Positions 8,266-14,477 of a stretch of DNA of 64,000 nucleotides are shown here, piece by piece (the stretch's first letter is position 1; each line of letters starts with the position of its first letter). The DNA comes from Candidatus Aalborgicola defluviihabitans (GTDB lineage Bacteria > Pseudomonadota > Gammaproteobacteria > Burkholderiales > Burkholderiaceae_C), in the NCBI GenBank assembly GCA_016705575.1, contig JADIXX010000003.1, forward strand, positions 124,001 through 188,000. Reading direction: 5' to 3'. The notes beneath the pieces were generated by a model. That model searched no databases and was not told where the DNA came from. It worked only from the letters and a program-made list of their open reading frames with translations. Made by a program: the position numbers and the translations under genes.

Positions 8266-8308
8266 ACCAGCACCTGCGCCAGCAGGCGCTGCTGGCGCAG
8301 GTGCTGGT
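8266..8308. repeat. Perfect 20-bp hairpin upstream of the ATPase-PIN-ligase cassette
   Basis: Two perfectly complementary 20-base arms (8266-8285 and 8289-8308) flank a GCG loop, 46 bases before the ATPase start. No T-tract follows, so it is not a classic terminator. Its central 18 bases (8282-8299) recur exactly at 11043-11060 at the other end of the cassette. CTGCGCCAGC is also repeated just upstream, near 8250. It may be a recombination end, a regulatory hairpin or a transcription barrier. Confidence 0.7.
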
Positions 8309-8354
8309 AGCAAATGCCAGCTAAGACCATGTTGGCAAAAACAATGGAACCCAT

Positions 8355-9746
8355 ATGTTGACCAAGGCCCGTATCAAAAACTTCAAAGCCTGGCGGGATA
8401 CGGGCGACATTCGGTTGGCACCCTTGACAGTAATCTTTGGTGGCAACAGCGCCGGCAAAAGCAGCTTGGGACACCTGTTGCTGGCCTTGAAGCAGACGGC
8501 GGCGTTGTCTGACCGTAAGCGTGCATTGCATGTGGGTGACCCCTCATCGCTGATTGATTTGGGCACTTTTCAAGACTGTCTTTACAGCCACGACACCCAC
8601 CGCAAGATGGAGTTTGCTCTGCAGTGGCGCACCCACGTGCCTTTAAGCGTTGTCAACTCCTTAGACCCTACAGAAAAATACTTGGGCAATGAGATTGCGC
8701 TCAACGTCACCATCAAGGCGGGCAAGGCCGATCAACCCGAGGTTGAGCGTTTGGCTTATGCATTGATAGACGGCGACTCTGCCAGCTTGCAAATTGCGCA
8801 CACCCACCAGGATTCAAAAGTTACCTTGAAGGCCAAGCCTATGAATCTCGTCAAGGTGACTGGGCGGGTTTGGCCATTGGACGCGCCAGAGAAGTTCTAT
8901 CGGTTCTCCGACGCGACCCTGGCGCTTTTTCAGAACGCCGGTTTTTTGTCTGACTTTGCGCTGGAGACCGAGCGTGCGCTCAGTTCCATTTATTACCTTG
9001 GCCCGCTGCGGAGCCACCCCAAGCGCATCTATGCGTGGTCTGGCGAGACGCCGCCCGACGTGGGTATGCAAGGCGAGCTTGCGGTCGCCGCCGTTTTGGC
9101 GGCTGAGGCAGAAGCGCGCAAGTTGAGCCGTGGCAAAGGGCGCAAGCCAGAAAGTTTTGCCAAGTTTTTGGCCGACTGGCTCAAGACCATGGGCGTGATC
9201 CACAGCTTCAAGGTGGAGCCATTGGCTGCAGGGCGCAAAGAGTACGAGGTTTTGTTGAAAACGCACTTGGGTTCGCCCGAGGTCAGGCTCACCGATGTGG
9301 GCTTTGGCGTGTCGCAGGTGTTGCCCGCCTTGGTAGAGGCGTTTTATGCCCCCAAAAACTCTACGGTTTGGATGGAGCAGCCAGAGATTCATCTGCACCC
9401 ACAGGTGCAAGCGCACCTGGCGGATGCTTTCATTTGCGCGGTGCAAAGTTGGGAGGGCGGGCAGCCCCGCAATGTGCAACTGATCGTTGAAAGCCATTCA
9501 GAGCACTTCCTCAACCGTTTGCAGCGGCGTGTGGCGGAAGGGCTCATTGCGCCCCAAGACATTGCCATCTATTTCGCCAAGCGGTCGGGCAAGACGGCGG
9601 AGCTGGAGCCCTTGGAGCTGGACCAGTACGGCAATATTCAAAATTGGCCCGCCCATTTTTTTGGGGATGTGATGGCAGATGCGGTGGCACGTACCACGGC
9701 GGCCATGAAGACCAAAATGGCCGAACGCACCAAACCTGCACCATGA
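8355..9746 (+). CDS. AAA-family ATPase with DUF3696-type C-terminus
   Basis: This 463-residue protein resembles the SMC/OLD-like AAA ATPases. The N-terminal MLTKARIKNFKAWRDT is the usual beta-strand lead-in, and Walker A FGGNSAGKSS spans residues 28-37. The distal ABC-type half has FGVSQVLPALVEAF (signature region), Walker B VWMEQPEIHLHP near 338-349 and the His-switch LIVESHSEHFLNRL near 377. The tail LDQYGNIQNWPAHFFGD (near 421) is characteristic of DUF3696. Related ATPases drive partner nucleases in several defence systems. The stop overlaps the start of the PIN gene by four bases (ATGA), so translation is coupled. It probably acts as the regulated motor or sensor of the cassette. Confidence 0.88.
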   Translation: MLTKARIKNFKAWRDTGDIRLAPLTVIFGGNSAGKSSLGHLLLALKQTAALSDRKRALHVGDPSSLIDLGTFQDCLYSHDTHRKMEFALQWRTHVPLSVVNSLDPTEKYLGNEIALNVTIKAGKADQPEVERLAYALIDGDSASLQIAHTHQDSKVTLKAKPMNLVKVTGRVWPLDAPEKFYRFSDATLALFQNAGFLSDFALETERALSSIYYLGPLRSHPKRIYAWSGETPPDVGMQGELAVAAVLAAEAEARKLSRGKGRKPESFAKFLADWLKTMGVIHSFKVEPLAAGRKEYEVLLKTHLGSPEVRLTDVGFGVSQVLPALVEAFYAPKNSTVWMEQPEIHLHPQVQAHLADAFICAVQSWEGGQPRNVQLIVESHSEHFLNRLQRRVAEGLIAPQDIAIYFAKRSGKTAELEPLELDQYGNIQNWPAHFFGDVMADAVARTTAAMKTKMAERTKPAP

Positions 9747-10270
9747 CGGTCGTTGTCGATACCAATGTGATTTTGGTGGCGAATGACGCCCATGCCGAGG
9801 TGTCGCCAGAGTGTGTGCTTGAATGTGTACAGCGCTTGAGCCAGGTGATGGAAAGTGGCTCGATTGCGATTGACGATGCGTACCGCATACTGGGCGAATA
9901 CCTGAACAAGACAAGCCCGAGCAACGGCAACGGCGTTGGCGATCTGTTCGTCAAGTGGGTGTTGGCCAACATGGGCAACGCGCAGCGCGTGCAGCAGGTG
10001 CCACTCAATGAGTGGGATGACGATCAATTTGCAGAGTTTCCTGCCGGCCCGTTGGAAGCGGTTTTTGATCGGTCAGACCGCAAATTTGCCGCCGTGGCAA
10101 ACGCGCACCCCGCCAAGCCACCGATTTGGCAGGCGGCCGATTGCAAATGGCTGGATTGGTGGCCCGAACTGAAAGCCCACGGGGTGGACGTCACGTTTCT
10201 TTGTAGCGACGATGTTTGCCAGTTTTACAAGAAGAAATTTCCCCAAAAACCAATGCCTGTTTTGCCATGA
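9743..10270 (+). CDS. PIN-domain putative ribonuclease
   Basis: The 175-residue protein starts MTVVVDTNVILVAND, the first strand of a PIN domain with metal ligand D6. Further acidic residues at D44-D45 (IAIDDAYRIL), E52 (GEYLNK) and D109/D112 (FDRSDRKFAAVANA) fit the remaining Mg-binding positions of PIN nucleases. PIN proteins usually cleave RNA. No antitoxin partner of the VapB type is adjacent; instead it sits between an ATPase and an RNA ligase, overlapping each by ATGA. Its likely job is ATPase-controlled RNA cleavage, but the substrate is unknown. The start ATG 9743 is supported by the overlap. Confidence 0.8.
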   Translation: MTVVVDTNVILVANDAHAEVSPECVLECVQRLSQVMESGSIAIDDAYRILGEYLNKTSPSNGNGVGDLFVKWVLANMGNAQRVQQVPLNEWDDDQFAEFPAGPLEAVFDRSDRKFAAVANAHPAKPPIWQAADCKWLDWWPELKAHGVDVTFLCSDDVCQFYKKKFPQKPMPVLP

Positions 10271-10959
10271 CTGATTTCTTTCGGTTCCCCCATACCCCAC
10301 ATATTGCGTGGCTGGCCTCGGGCGCACCCCGTGACGACAAGGTTTTGTCGCCTGACGAAGCAGCCGAGTTGTTGGCTGGTGACGTCGTGATTGAGGAAAA
10401 ACTGGATGGGGCGAATCTTGGCCTGTCGGTGTCGCCCGATGGGGTGGTGCGCGCGCAAAACCGCGGTCAATATTTGGTGCAGCCGTTTCACGGGCAGTTT
10501 GCCCGCCTTGGCGATTGGCTCGCAACCCATGAAGACCGGCTGTTTGATGCCTTGGGAAGCAACTTGATTGCGTATGGCGAATGGTGCGCCGCGCGACACT
10601 CGCTGGACTACGCGGCGCTGCCAGACTGGTGGTTGGTGTTTGACGTTTATGACCGCGACACAGGCCAGTTCTGGAGCACGGCGCGGCGCAATGCCTGGGC
10701 GGCAGAGCTGGGGCTGACAACGGTGCCCCGGTTGCACGCCGGGCATGTCGATATGCACCAGTTGAGGGACTGGGTGCATGCCAAGCACAGCCAATTTCGC
10801 CAGGGCCCGTTAGAGGGATTGGTCATTCGGCGTGAAAGAGGCGATTGGCTGGAGCAGCGCGCCAAGCTGGTCCGGGCTGACTTTACCCAGGCAATTGAAA
10901 GCCACTGGCGCAGTCGCGCACTGCAGTGGAATCGCGTGGCGATTCCGTTAGCTTCCTGA
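10267..10959 (+). CDS. RNA ligase family protein (nucleotidyltransferase)
   Basis: The 230-residue protein carries the ordered motifs of the covalent nucleotidyltransferase superfamily: motif I EEKLDG with adenylated lysine K45, motif III YGEWCAARHS (103-112), motif IIIa WWLVFDVYD (121-129), motif IV EGLVIR (183-188) and motif V RAKLVR with K200. No OB-fold or helicase domain follows, which points to an Rnl-type RNA ligase and not a DNA ligase. Such enzymes seal RNA 3'-OH and 5'-phosphate ends using ATP. The start ATG overlaps the PIN stop by four bases. In this operon it may repair RNAs cut by the PIN nuclease or by an invader. That role is inference. Confidence 0.85.
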   Translation: MTDFFRFPHTPHIAWLASGAPRDDKVLSPDEAAELLAGDVVIEEKLDGANLGLSVSPDGVVRAQNRGQYLVQPFHGQFARLGDWLATHEDRLFDALGSNLIAYGEWCAARHSLDYAALPDWWLVFDVYDRDTGQFWSTARRNAWAAELGLTTVPRLHAGHVDMHQLRDWVHAKHSQFRQGPLEGLVIRRERGDWLEQRAKLVRADFTQAIESHWRSRALQWNRVAIPLAS

Positions 10960-11042
10960 AGTGCGACATCGGTTTATGGACTCATCAGAATACTGTGCAG
11001 CTGCCTCTTGTGCACAAGCGTTCTCATTCCCGCCCGCGCCCG

Positions 11043-11060
11043 GCAGGCGCTGCTGGCGCA
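11043..11060 (+). repeat. Direct repeat at the right end of the cassette
   Basis: GCAGGCGCTGCTGGCGCA is identical in sequence and orientation to 8282-8299. The two copies bracket the three-gene ATPase-PIN-RNA ligase cassette, 2.76 kb apart. This right copy lacks the long flanking stem of the left one. The arrangement could mark an insertion or recombination event, or two copies of an independent short repeat. Confidence 0.55.
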
Positions 11061-11096
11061 AGCGTTGGTTGGCGAGGTGGCCTGAGCCAACTCGGT

Positions 11097-11759
11097 CTAC
11101 GCTGCGTCCGTCAACAAGTGCCCAGTTTTGACAAAGATGGTGCAGCCCTCTTTGCTGAAAGGCTTGTGCACACTCAAGTGGGGGCTGCGAATCCAGGAGC
11201 CTGCAGGGTAGCGCCCGTGCTCATCTTCAAACACGCCGTCCACAACAAATATCTCTTCACCTCCAAAATGCCGGTGCGGGTTGAAGTAGGTGTCTGGTGC
11301 CCAGCGCACCAGGGTAGAGCCGGAGCCTTGCCGCATCAGCGGCATCACTGTCAGGCCCGGCACCATGCCCTGGTACCACTCCGCCGTGGTTGTGTTGATG
11401 ACCTCGGTGTGCTGCTGGTCAGCGCCCAGATGCCGGAGTTTGACAAAGAGAACACATCCCGATTCACTGTGCGGCGCGTGTGAAGACCCCGGTGGATTCA
11501 TCATGTAGGTGCCCGCCGGGTAGTCGCCGTTCTCGTCACTGAAAACGCCTTCGAGCACCAGAATTTCTTCGCCAAACTCGTGCAGGTGTGAATCAAACTT
11601 GGCGCCCGGCGCGTACCGAACGATCGAAGTCGCCTTGGCAACCTCGTCGCCGATACGGTCAAGCATGCGGCGCTCCACACCGGTTTGTGGGCTTCCAATC
11701 CAATCCAGGTCATGGTGGTTCAGTACCACCCGCTGGCTGTAGTCAGCATTCAATTCCAT
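11097..11759 (-). CDS. ChrR-like double cupin protein
   Basis: The 220-residue protein contains two tandem cupin folds. The first has FDSHLHEFGEEILVLEGVF and ENGDYPAGTYMMNPPGSSH. The second has FNPHRHFGGEEIFVVDGVF and EHGRYPAGSWIRSP, so the halves are clear duplicates with conserved metal-binding His and Glu residues. This resembles the C-terminal cupin of ChrR, the anti-sigma factor for singlet-oxygen response, but the N-terminal anti-sigma zinc domain is absent. It is more likely a small enzyme or binding protein of oxidative or organic acid metabolism. The start is ATG 11759; a GTG one codon upstream is possible. It is probably co-transcribed with yghU upstream. Confidence 0.8.
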   Translation of the reverse strand: MELNADYSQRVVLNHHDLDWIGSPQTGVERRMLDRIGDEVAKATSIVRYAPGAKFDSHLHEFGEEILVLEGVFSDENGDYPAGTYMMNPPGSSHAPHSESGCVLFVKLRHLGADQQHTEVINTTTAEWYQGMVPGLTVMPLMRQGSGSTLVRWAPDTYFNPHRHFGGEEIFVVDGVFEDEHGRYPAGSWIRSPHLSVHKPFSKEGCTIFVKTGHLLTDAA

Positions 11760-11791
11760 CACATCGATTCCTCTAGCGCCAGGCCCTTTGC

Positions 11792-12670
11792 CTAGGTGGC
11801 AGAGGTGTCCAGTCTGTCTTGCGTTTTGGTATCAAAATCGGCGGCCTCGTGGCGTTCATGCAATTGGCTGGATGGCTCACCCCAGGTGCGGTTGACCTTG
11901 CGCCCGCGCTGTACCGCAGGTCGTAGTGCAATTTCATCGGTCCAGCGCAGCACGTGTTGGTACTCATGCACACTCAGAAATTCACCCGCTTCGTACAGCT
12001 GGCCTTTGACCAGCGTGCCATACCAGGGCCAGACCGCCATATCGGCGATGGTGTAGTCGTCTCCTGCCAGGAAGCGGTGGTCTGCAAGATGACGGTCCAA
12101 CACATCCAACTGCCGTTTGACTTCCATGGCGTAGCGGTTAATGGGGTACTCAAATTTGGCCGGCGCGTAGGCGTAAAAGTGGCCAAACCCACCACCCAGA
12201 AAGGGTGCACTGCCCATTTGCCAGAACAGCCATGACAAACATTCCGCCCGCGCTGCGCCACCGGCGGGCAGGAAGGCGCCAAACTTTTCAGCCAGGTATT
12301 GCAGGATCGCTCCCGATTCAAACACCCGCACCGGTGTGTTGCCGCTGTGGTCCATCAGCGCCGGAATTTTGGAGTTGGGGTTGGCTTGCACAAACCCGCT
12401 GCCGAACTGGTCACCATCGTGGATCCGGATAAGCCAGGCGTCGTATTCGGCGCCGCTGTGGCCCAAGGCCAGCAGTTCCTCAAGCATCACCGTGACCTTG
12501 ACGCCATTGGGCGTTGCCAGTGAGTACAACTGCAGTGGGTGGCGCCCCACAGGTAAATCTTGGTTGTGCGTGGGACCCGCGATAGGTCTGTTGATGCTGG
12601 CGAACTTGCCGCCGCTTTCCTGGTCCCAGGTCCAGACTTTGGGTGATGTGTATTCGGAGGTGTTGCTCAT
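11792..12670 (-). CDS. yghU: Glutathione-dependent disulfide-bond oxidoreductase, YghU type
   Basis: The 292-residue protein begins MSNTSEYTSPKVWTWDQESGG, a hallmark of the YghU/nu-class GST-like family. The thioredoxin-fold half has QLYSLATPNGVKVTVMLEEL and the cis-proline region NSKIPALMD, and FESGAILQYLAEKFG binds glutathione. The helical C-terminal half has RFLAGDDYTIADMAVWPW, the N-capping box typical of GSTs. E. coli YghU has disulfide reductase activity with two glutathione molecules bound. The length matches (288 in E. coli). The preceding ATG at 12697 would add nine residues and is less likely. Confidence 0.92.
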   Translation of the reverse strand: MSNTSEYTSPKVWTWDQESGGKFASINRPIAGPTHNQDLPVGRHPLQLYSLATPNGVKVTVMLEELLALGHSGAEYDAWLIRIHDGDQFGSGFVQANPNSKIPALMDHSGNTPVRVFESGAILQYLAEKFGAFLPAGGAARAECLSWLFWQMGSAPFLGGGFGHFYAYAPAKFEYPINRYAMEVKRQLDVLDRHLADHRFLAGDDYTIADMAVWPWYGTLVKGQLYEAGEFLSVHEYQHVLRWTDEIALRPAVQRGRKVNRTWGEPSSQLHERHEAADFDTKTQDRLDTSAT

Positions 12671-12842
12671 GAGGATCGTCAAATAGCCAAACCGCAATTA
12701 TTGCGTGGCGTGTGAAATCAGTAGCGTGTCAGGGGGATTGGAGGTCTTTCTCGGGCTGCCCCCTTCAGAAAAGGTTTAGCCGCCTTGGGCGGGGGGGCGC
12801 CCCCTTGCGGGGGGGCCCCCCGGCAACAGCACGGGGGCGGGG
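12671..12842. other. Intergenic region with GC-rich palindromic repeat
   Basis: The part next to yghU (12671-12770) should carry its promoter, although no clear elements were found. From about 12771 to 12842 there is a run of G- and C-tracts, including GGGCGCCCCC and GGGGGGGCCCCCC, that can form a very stable hairpin. It resembles in composition the intergenic repeat at 4784-4866. No gene is supported here. Confidence 0.45.
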
Positions 12843-12845
12843 GGA

Positions 12846-13007
12846 ATATGCATTTCGCCATTGCACGCCGATACATTTTGCGTTTTGCATGTTCAGGTAC
12901 TGCAAGAGTACGAGACCGAGCTGAAAGAGGGCGACGGCCATAAAGGTCCATCGGCTTTGATTGGTCTTGTCGGTAAGAAACGCTGGGGCGGCACGCGTGG
13001 GCGCTAG
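12846..13007 (+). pseudogene. Possible 3' remnant of an unidentified gene
   Basis: A plus-strand frame without a credible start ends at TAG 13005-13007. It reads like protein over its last ~50 codons (LHADTFCVLHVQVLQEYETE, then a KGPSALIGLVGKKRWGG segment). Its upstream part is cut by the GC-rich palindrome, so it may be the tail of a gene deleted on its 5' side. I do not recognise the family. The tail overlaps the flavin reductase stop on the other strand by four bases. Chance coding appearance is possible. Confidence 0.25.
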
Positions 13008-13624
13008 GTTGGACGGAACATGTGAAAAAGCTGCTCGCGCCCGACGGTGAAATAGTCCGCTGGACCACCCCCCCGAAGCACAATCTCGGCGCCTGCAGTG
13101 TCAAACACCCCGTCTTTGAGCAAACGCTGCGCGATGTGCACAGCAACTACTTCACCCAGCACGAGCCACGAAGGAACCTTCTCGCCACTGGCACCCTGCA
13201 ATTGCAGTACTTGCGTACACCTGCACTCAAAGGTAACGGGGCTTTCCAAAACGCGCGGTACTGTCACGACCTGCGACGTTAACGGTGTGAGGCCGGCCAA
13301 CTCAAACTCGTTGACCTCCGGACCCACTGCGGCACAGGTCTGGTTCATCGCCTCGGCCAAGGGACGCGTCACCAAGTTCCAAACAAACTCGCCAGTCTCT
13401 TCGATGTTGCGAACGGTATCTTTGTACCCAATGCTGGAAAACCCAATGATGGGCGGTGTGTAGTTGAAAGCATTGAAAAAACTGTAGGGGGCGAGGTTTA
13501 AATGGCCTGATGCATTGCGTGTCGAAATCCAGCCAATGGGCCTGGGCCCCACGATGGCGTTGAACGGGTCGTGTTTTAGCCCATGGCCTCGTTCGGGCAC
13601 GTAGGAATGAGTGGATTCATGCAT
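13004..13624 (-). CDS. Flavin reductase-like FMN-binding protein
   Basis: The 206-residue protein has the flavoredoxin/flavin reductase split-barrel signature: IVGPRPIGWIST near the start, then LNLAPYSFFNAFNYTPPIIGFSS and DTVRNIEETGEFVWNLV. These residues bind FMN. Members reduce free flavins with NAD(P)H or act as reductase components of monooxygenases. No oxygenase gene is adjacent, so the partner is unknown. I chose ATG 13624 (MHESTHSY), which has GAAAAG just upstream; the longer open frame to 13819 overlaps the next gene and lacks homology. It may follow the cyclic-nucleotide-binding gene in one transcript, with a 79-base gap. Confidence 0.87.
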   Translation of the reverse strand: MHESTHSYVPERGHGLKHDPFNAIVGPRPIGWISTRNASGHLNLAPYSFFNAFNYTPPIIGFSSIGYKDTVRNIEETGEFVWNLVTRPLAEAMNQTCAAVGPEVNEFELAGLTPLTSQVVTVPRVLESPVTFECRCTQVLQLQGASGEKVPSWLVLGEVVAVHIAQRLLKDGVFDTAGAEIVLRGGGPADYFTVGREQLFHMFRPT

Positions 13625-13703
13625 CTTTTCGTTCGCGCTCTTGTTAGCGGCATTGTGTGTCAATTCGCGCCGGTGGCCTGTAACTCTACGGCGCCAATAG
13701 CCT

Positions 13704-14261
13704 TCAGGCCCGTGGCAGTACCAGCCGGTCAATTTCCATCTGCATGGCCTTGGCCAGCTTGGCGTAGAGCCGTAGCTTGCGGGCGTTGTCGCGCAGCCGC
13801 TCGGCCAGGCGGGCAGCAATGGCCAGCAGCAGTTTGGAGCCGATGCGGGGTTCTTCGTTAATCAAGGCCTCAAGGGCGTCGCGGGTGAGGATGGCGCACA
13901 GCGAATCTGCGCTGGTGGTGCAGGAGGCGGAGCGGGGCTCCCGGTCCACCAGCCCCACCTCGCCCACCAAGCTGCCGGGGCCCAGCACGCGGATGGTGAC
14001 TGGCTCGGTGCGGCTCACGGTGACGCTTTCCACCACTACTTCGCCTTCGAGTAGCAGGGCCATAAAGCCTTCGTCGGCGGCGTCCCCTTCGCGGATGAAG
14101 GTGGTGTCGGTGGGAATGTAGCGCGGCGTCATGTAGCCCACCACCACACGGGCCTCGTCCAGGCTCAGGTGTATGAGCGCGCTGGGCGCGGTCAGCAGCT
14201 CGGCCGCGGTCTCAAATGCGCCGGTCGGTTGCGTGTCAGGTGAATGGTCGTCTGAGCTCAT
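13704..14261 (-). CDS. Cyclic nucleotide-binding domain protein
   Basis: The 185-residue protein holds one cNMP-binding beta-roll: YIPTDTTFIREGDAADEGFMALLLEGEV, then GPGSLVGEVGLVDREPRSASCTTS, which contains the phosphate-binding cassette with GE and RSAS. A C-terminal helical tail (LAERLRDNARKLRLYAKL) follows with no helix-turn-helix, so it is not a CRP-type transcription factor. It may bind a nucleotide and act through protein contact. ATG 14261 was chosen; the longer frame to 14384 runs back through the second riboswitch promoter and is not plausible. Confidence 0.83.
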   Translation of the reverse strand: MSSDDHSPDTQPTGAFETAAELLTAPSALIHLSLDEARVVVGYMTPRYIPTDTTFIREGDAADEGFMALLLEGEVVVESVTVSRTEPVTIRVLGPGSLVGEVGLVDREPRSASCTTSADSLCAILTRDALEALINEEPRIGSKLLLAIAARLAERLRDNARKLRLYAKLAKAMQMEIDRLVLPRA

Positions 14262-14370
14262 GAACAGTGTGCCCACGGTGAAGGCGGCGGAAATGCGACG
14301 GATAGGCGCCGCCGCAGGGATTAGGGGCGATGGTAAACCACCCCGGCAAGGCAGGACATAGGTTCTCCCG

Positions 14371-14376
14371 TAAAAT
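14371..14376 (+). promoter_or_regulatory. Probable -10 element of the metH C-terminal gene
   Basis: TAAAAT lies eight bases before the second SAH aptamer. The match to the element at 6901 in sequence and distance to the aptamer supports both. No clear -35 is seen. Confidence 0.55.
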
Positions 14377-14383
14377 GGGGGCA

Positions 14384-14476
14384 TCCAAGGAGCGTTGCAG
14401 CGGAGCCATCAGTGCTACCGTCAGGCTTGGATGTCCCAACGACGCTCACCTGGCTGCTGTTTTTACAGGTGAGTTG
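14384..14476 (+). ncRNA. SAH riboswitch controlling the methionine synthase C-terminal gene
   Basis: CCAAGGAGCGTTGCAG (14385) is followed by TCAGGCTTGGATG (14421) and CAACGACGCTCACC (14438), the same ordered blocks as the riboswitch at 6914. The CGCTC strand pairs with GAGCG in the bound form. CTCACCTG (14444-14451) is the exact complement of CAGGTGAG (14466-14473), which contains the Shine-Dalgarno, and so can hide it in the free form. The variable middle loop is shorter than in the first copy. SAH should turn expression on. Confidence 0.93.
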
Positions 14477-14477
14477 T

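Noticed and set aside
8266..8308. Terminator of the metH N-terminal gene
   Set aside because: The stem is strong but no T-tract follows, so I listed it as a repeat/hairpin only.
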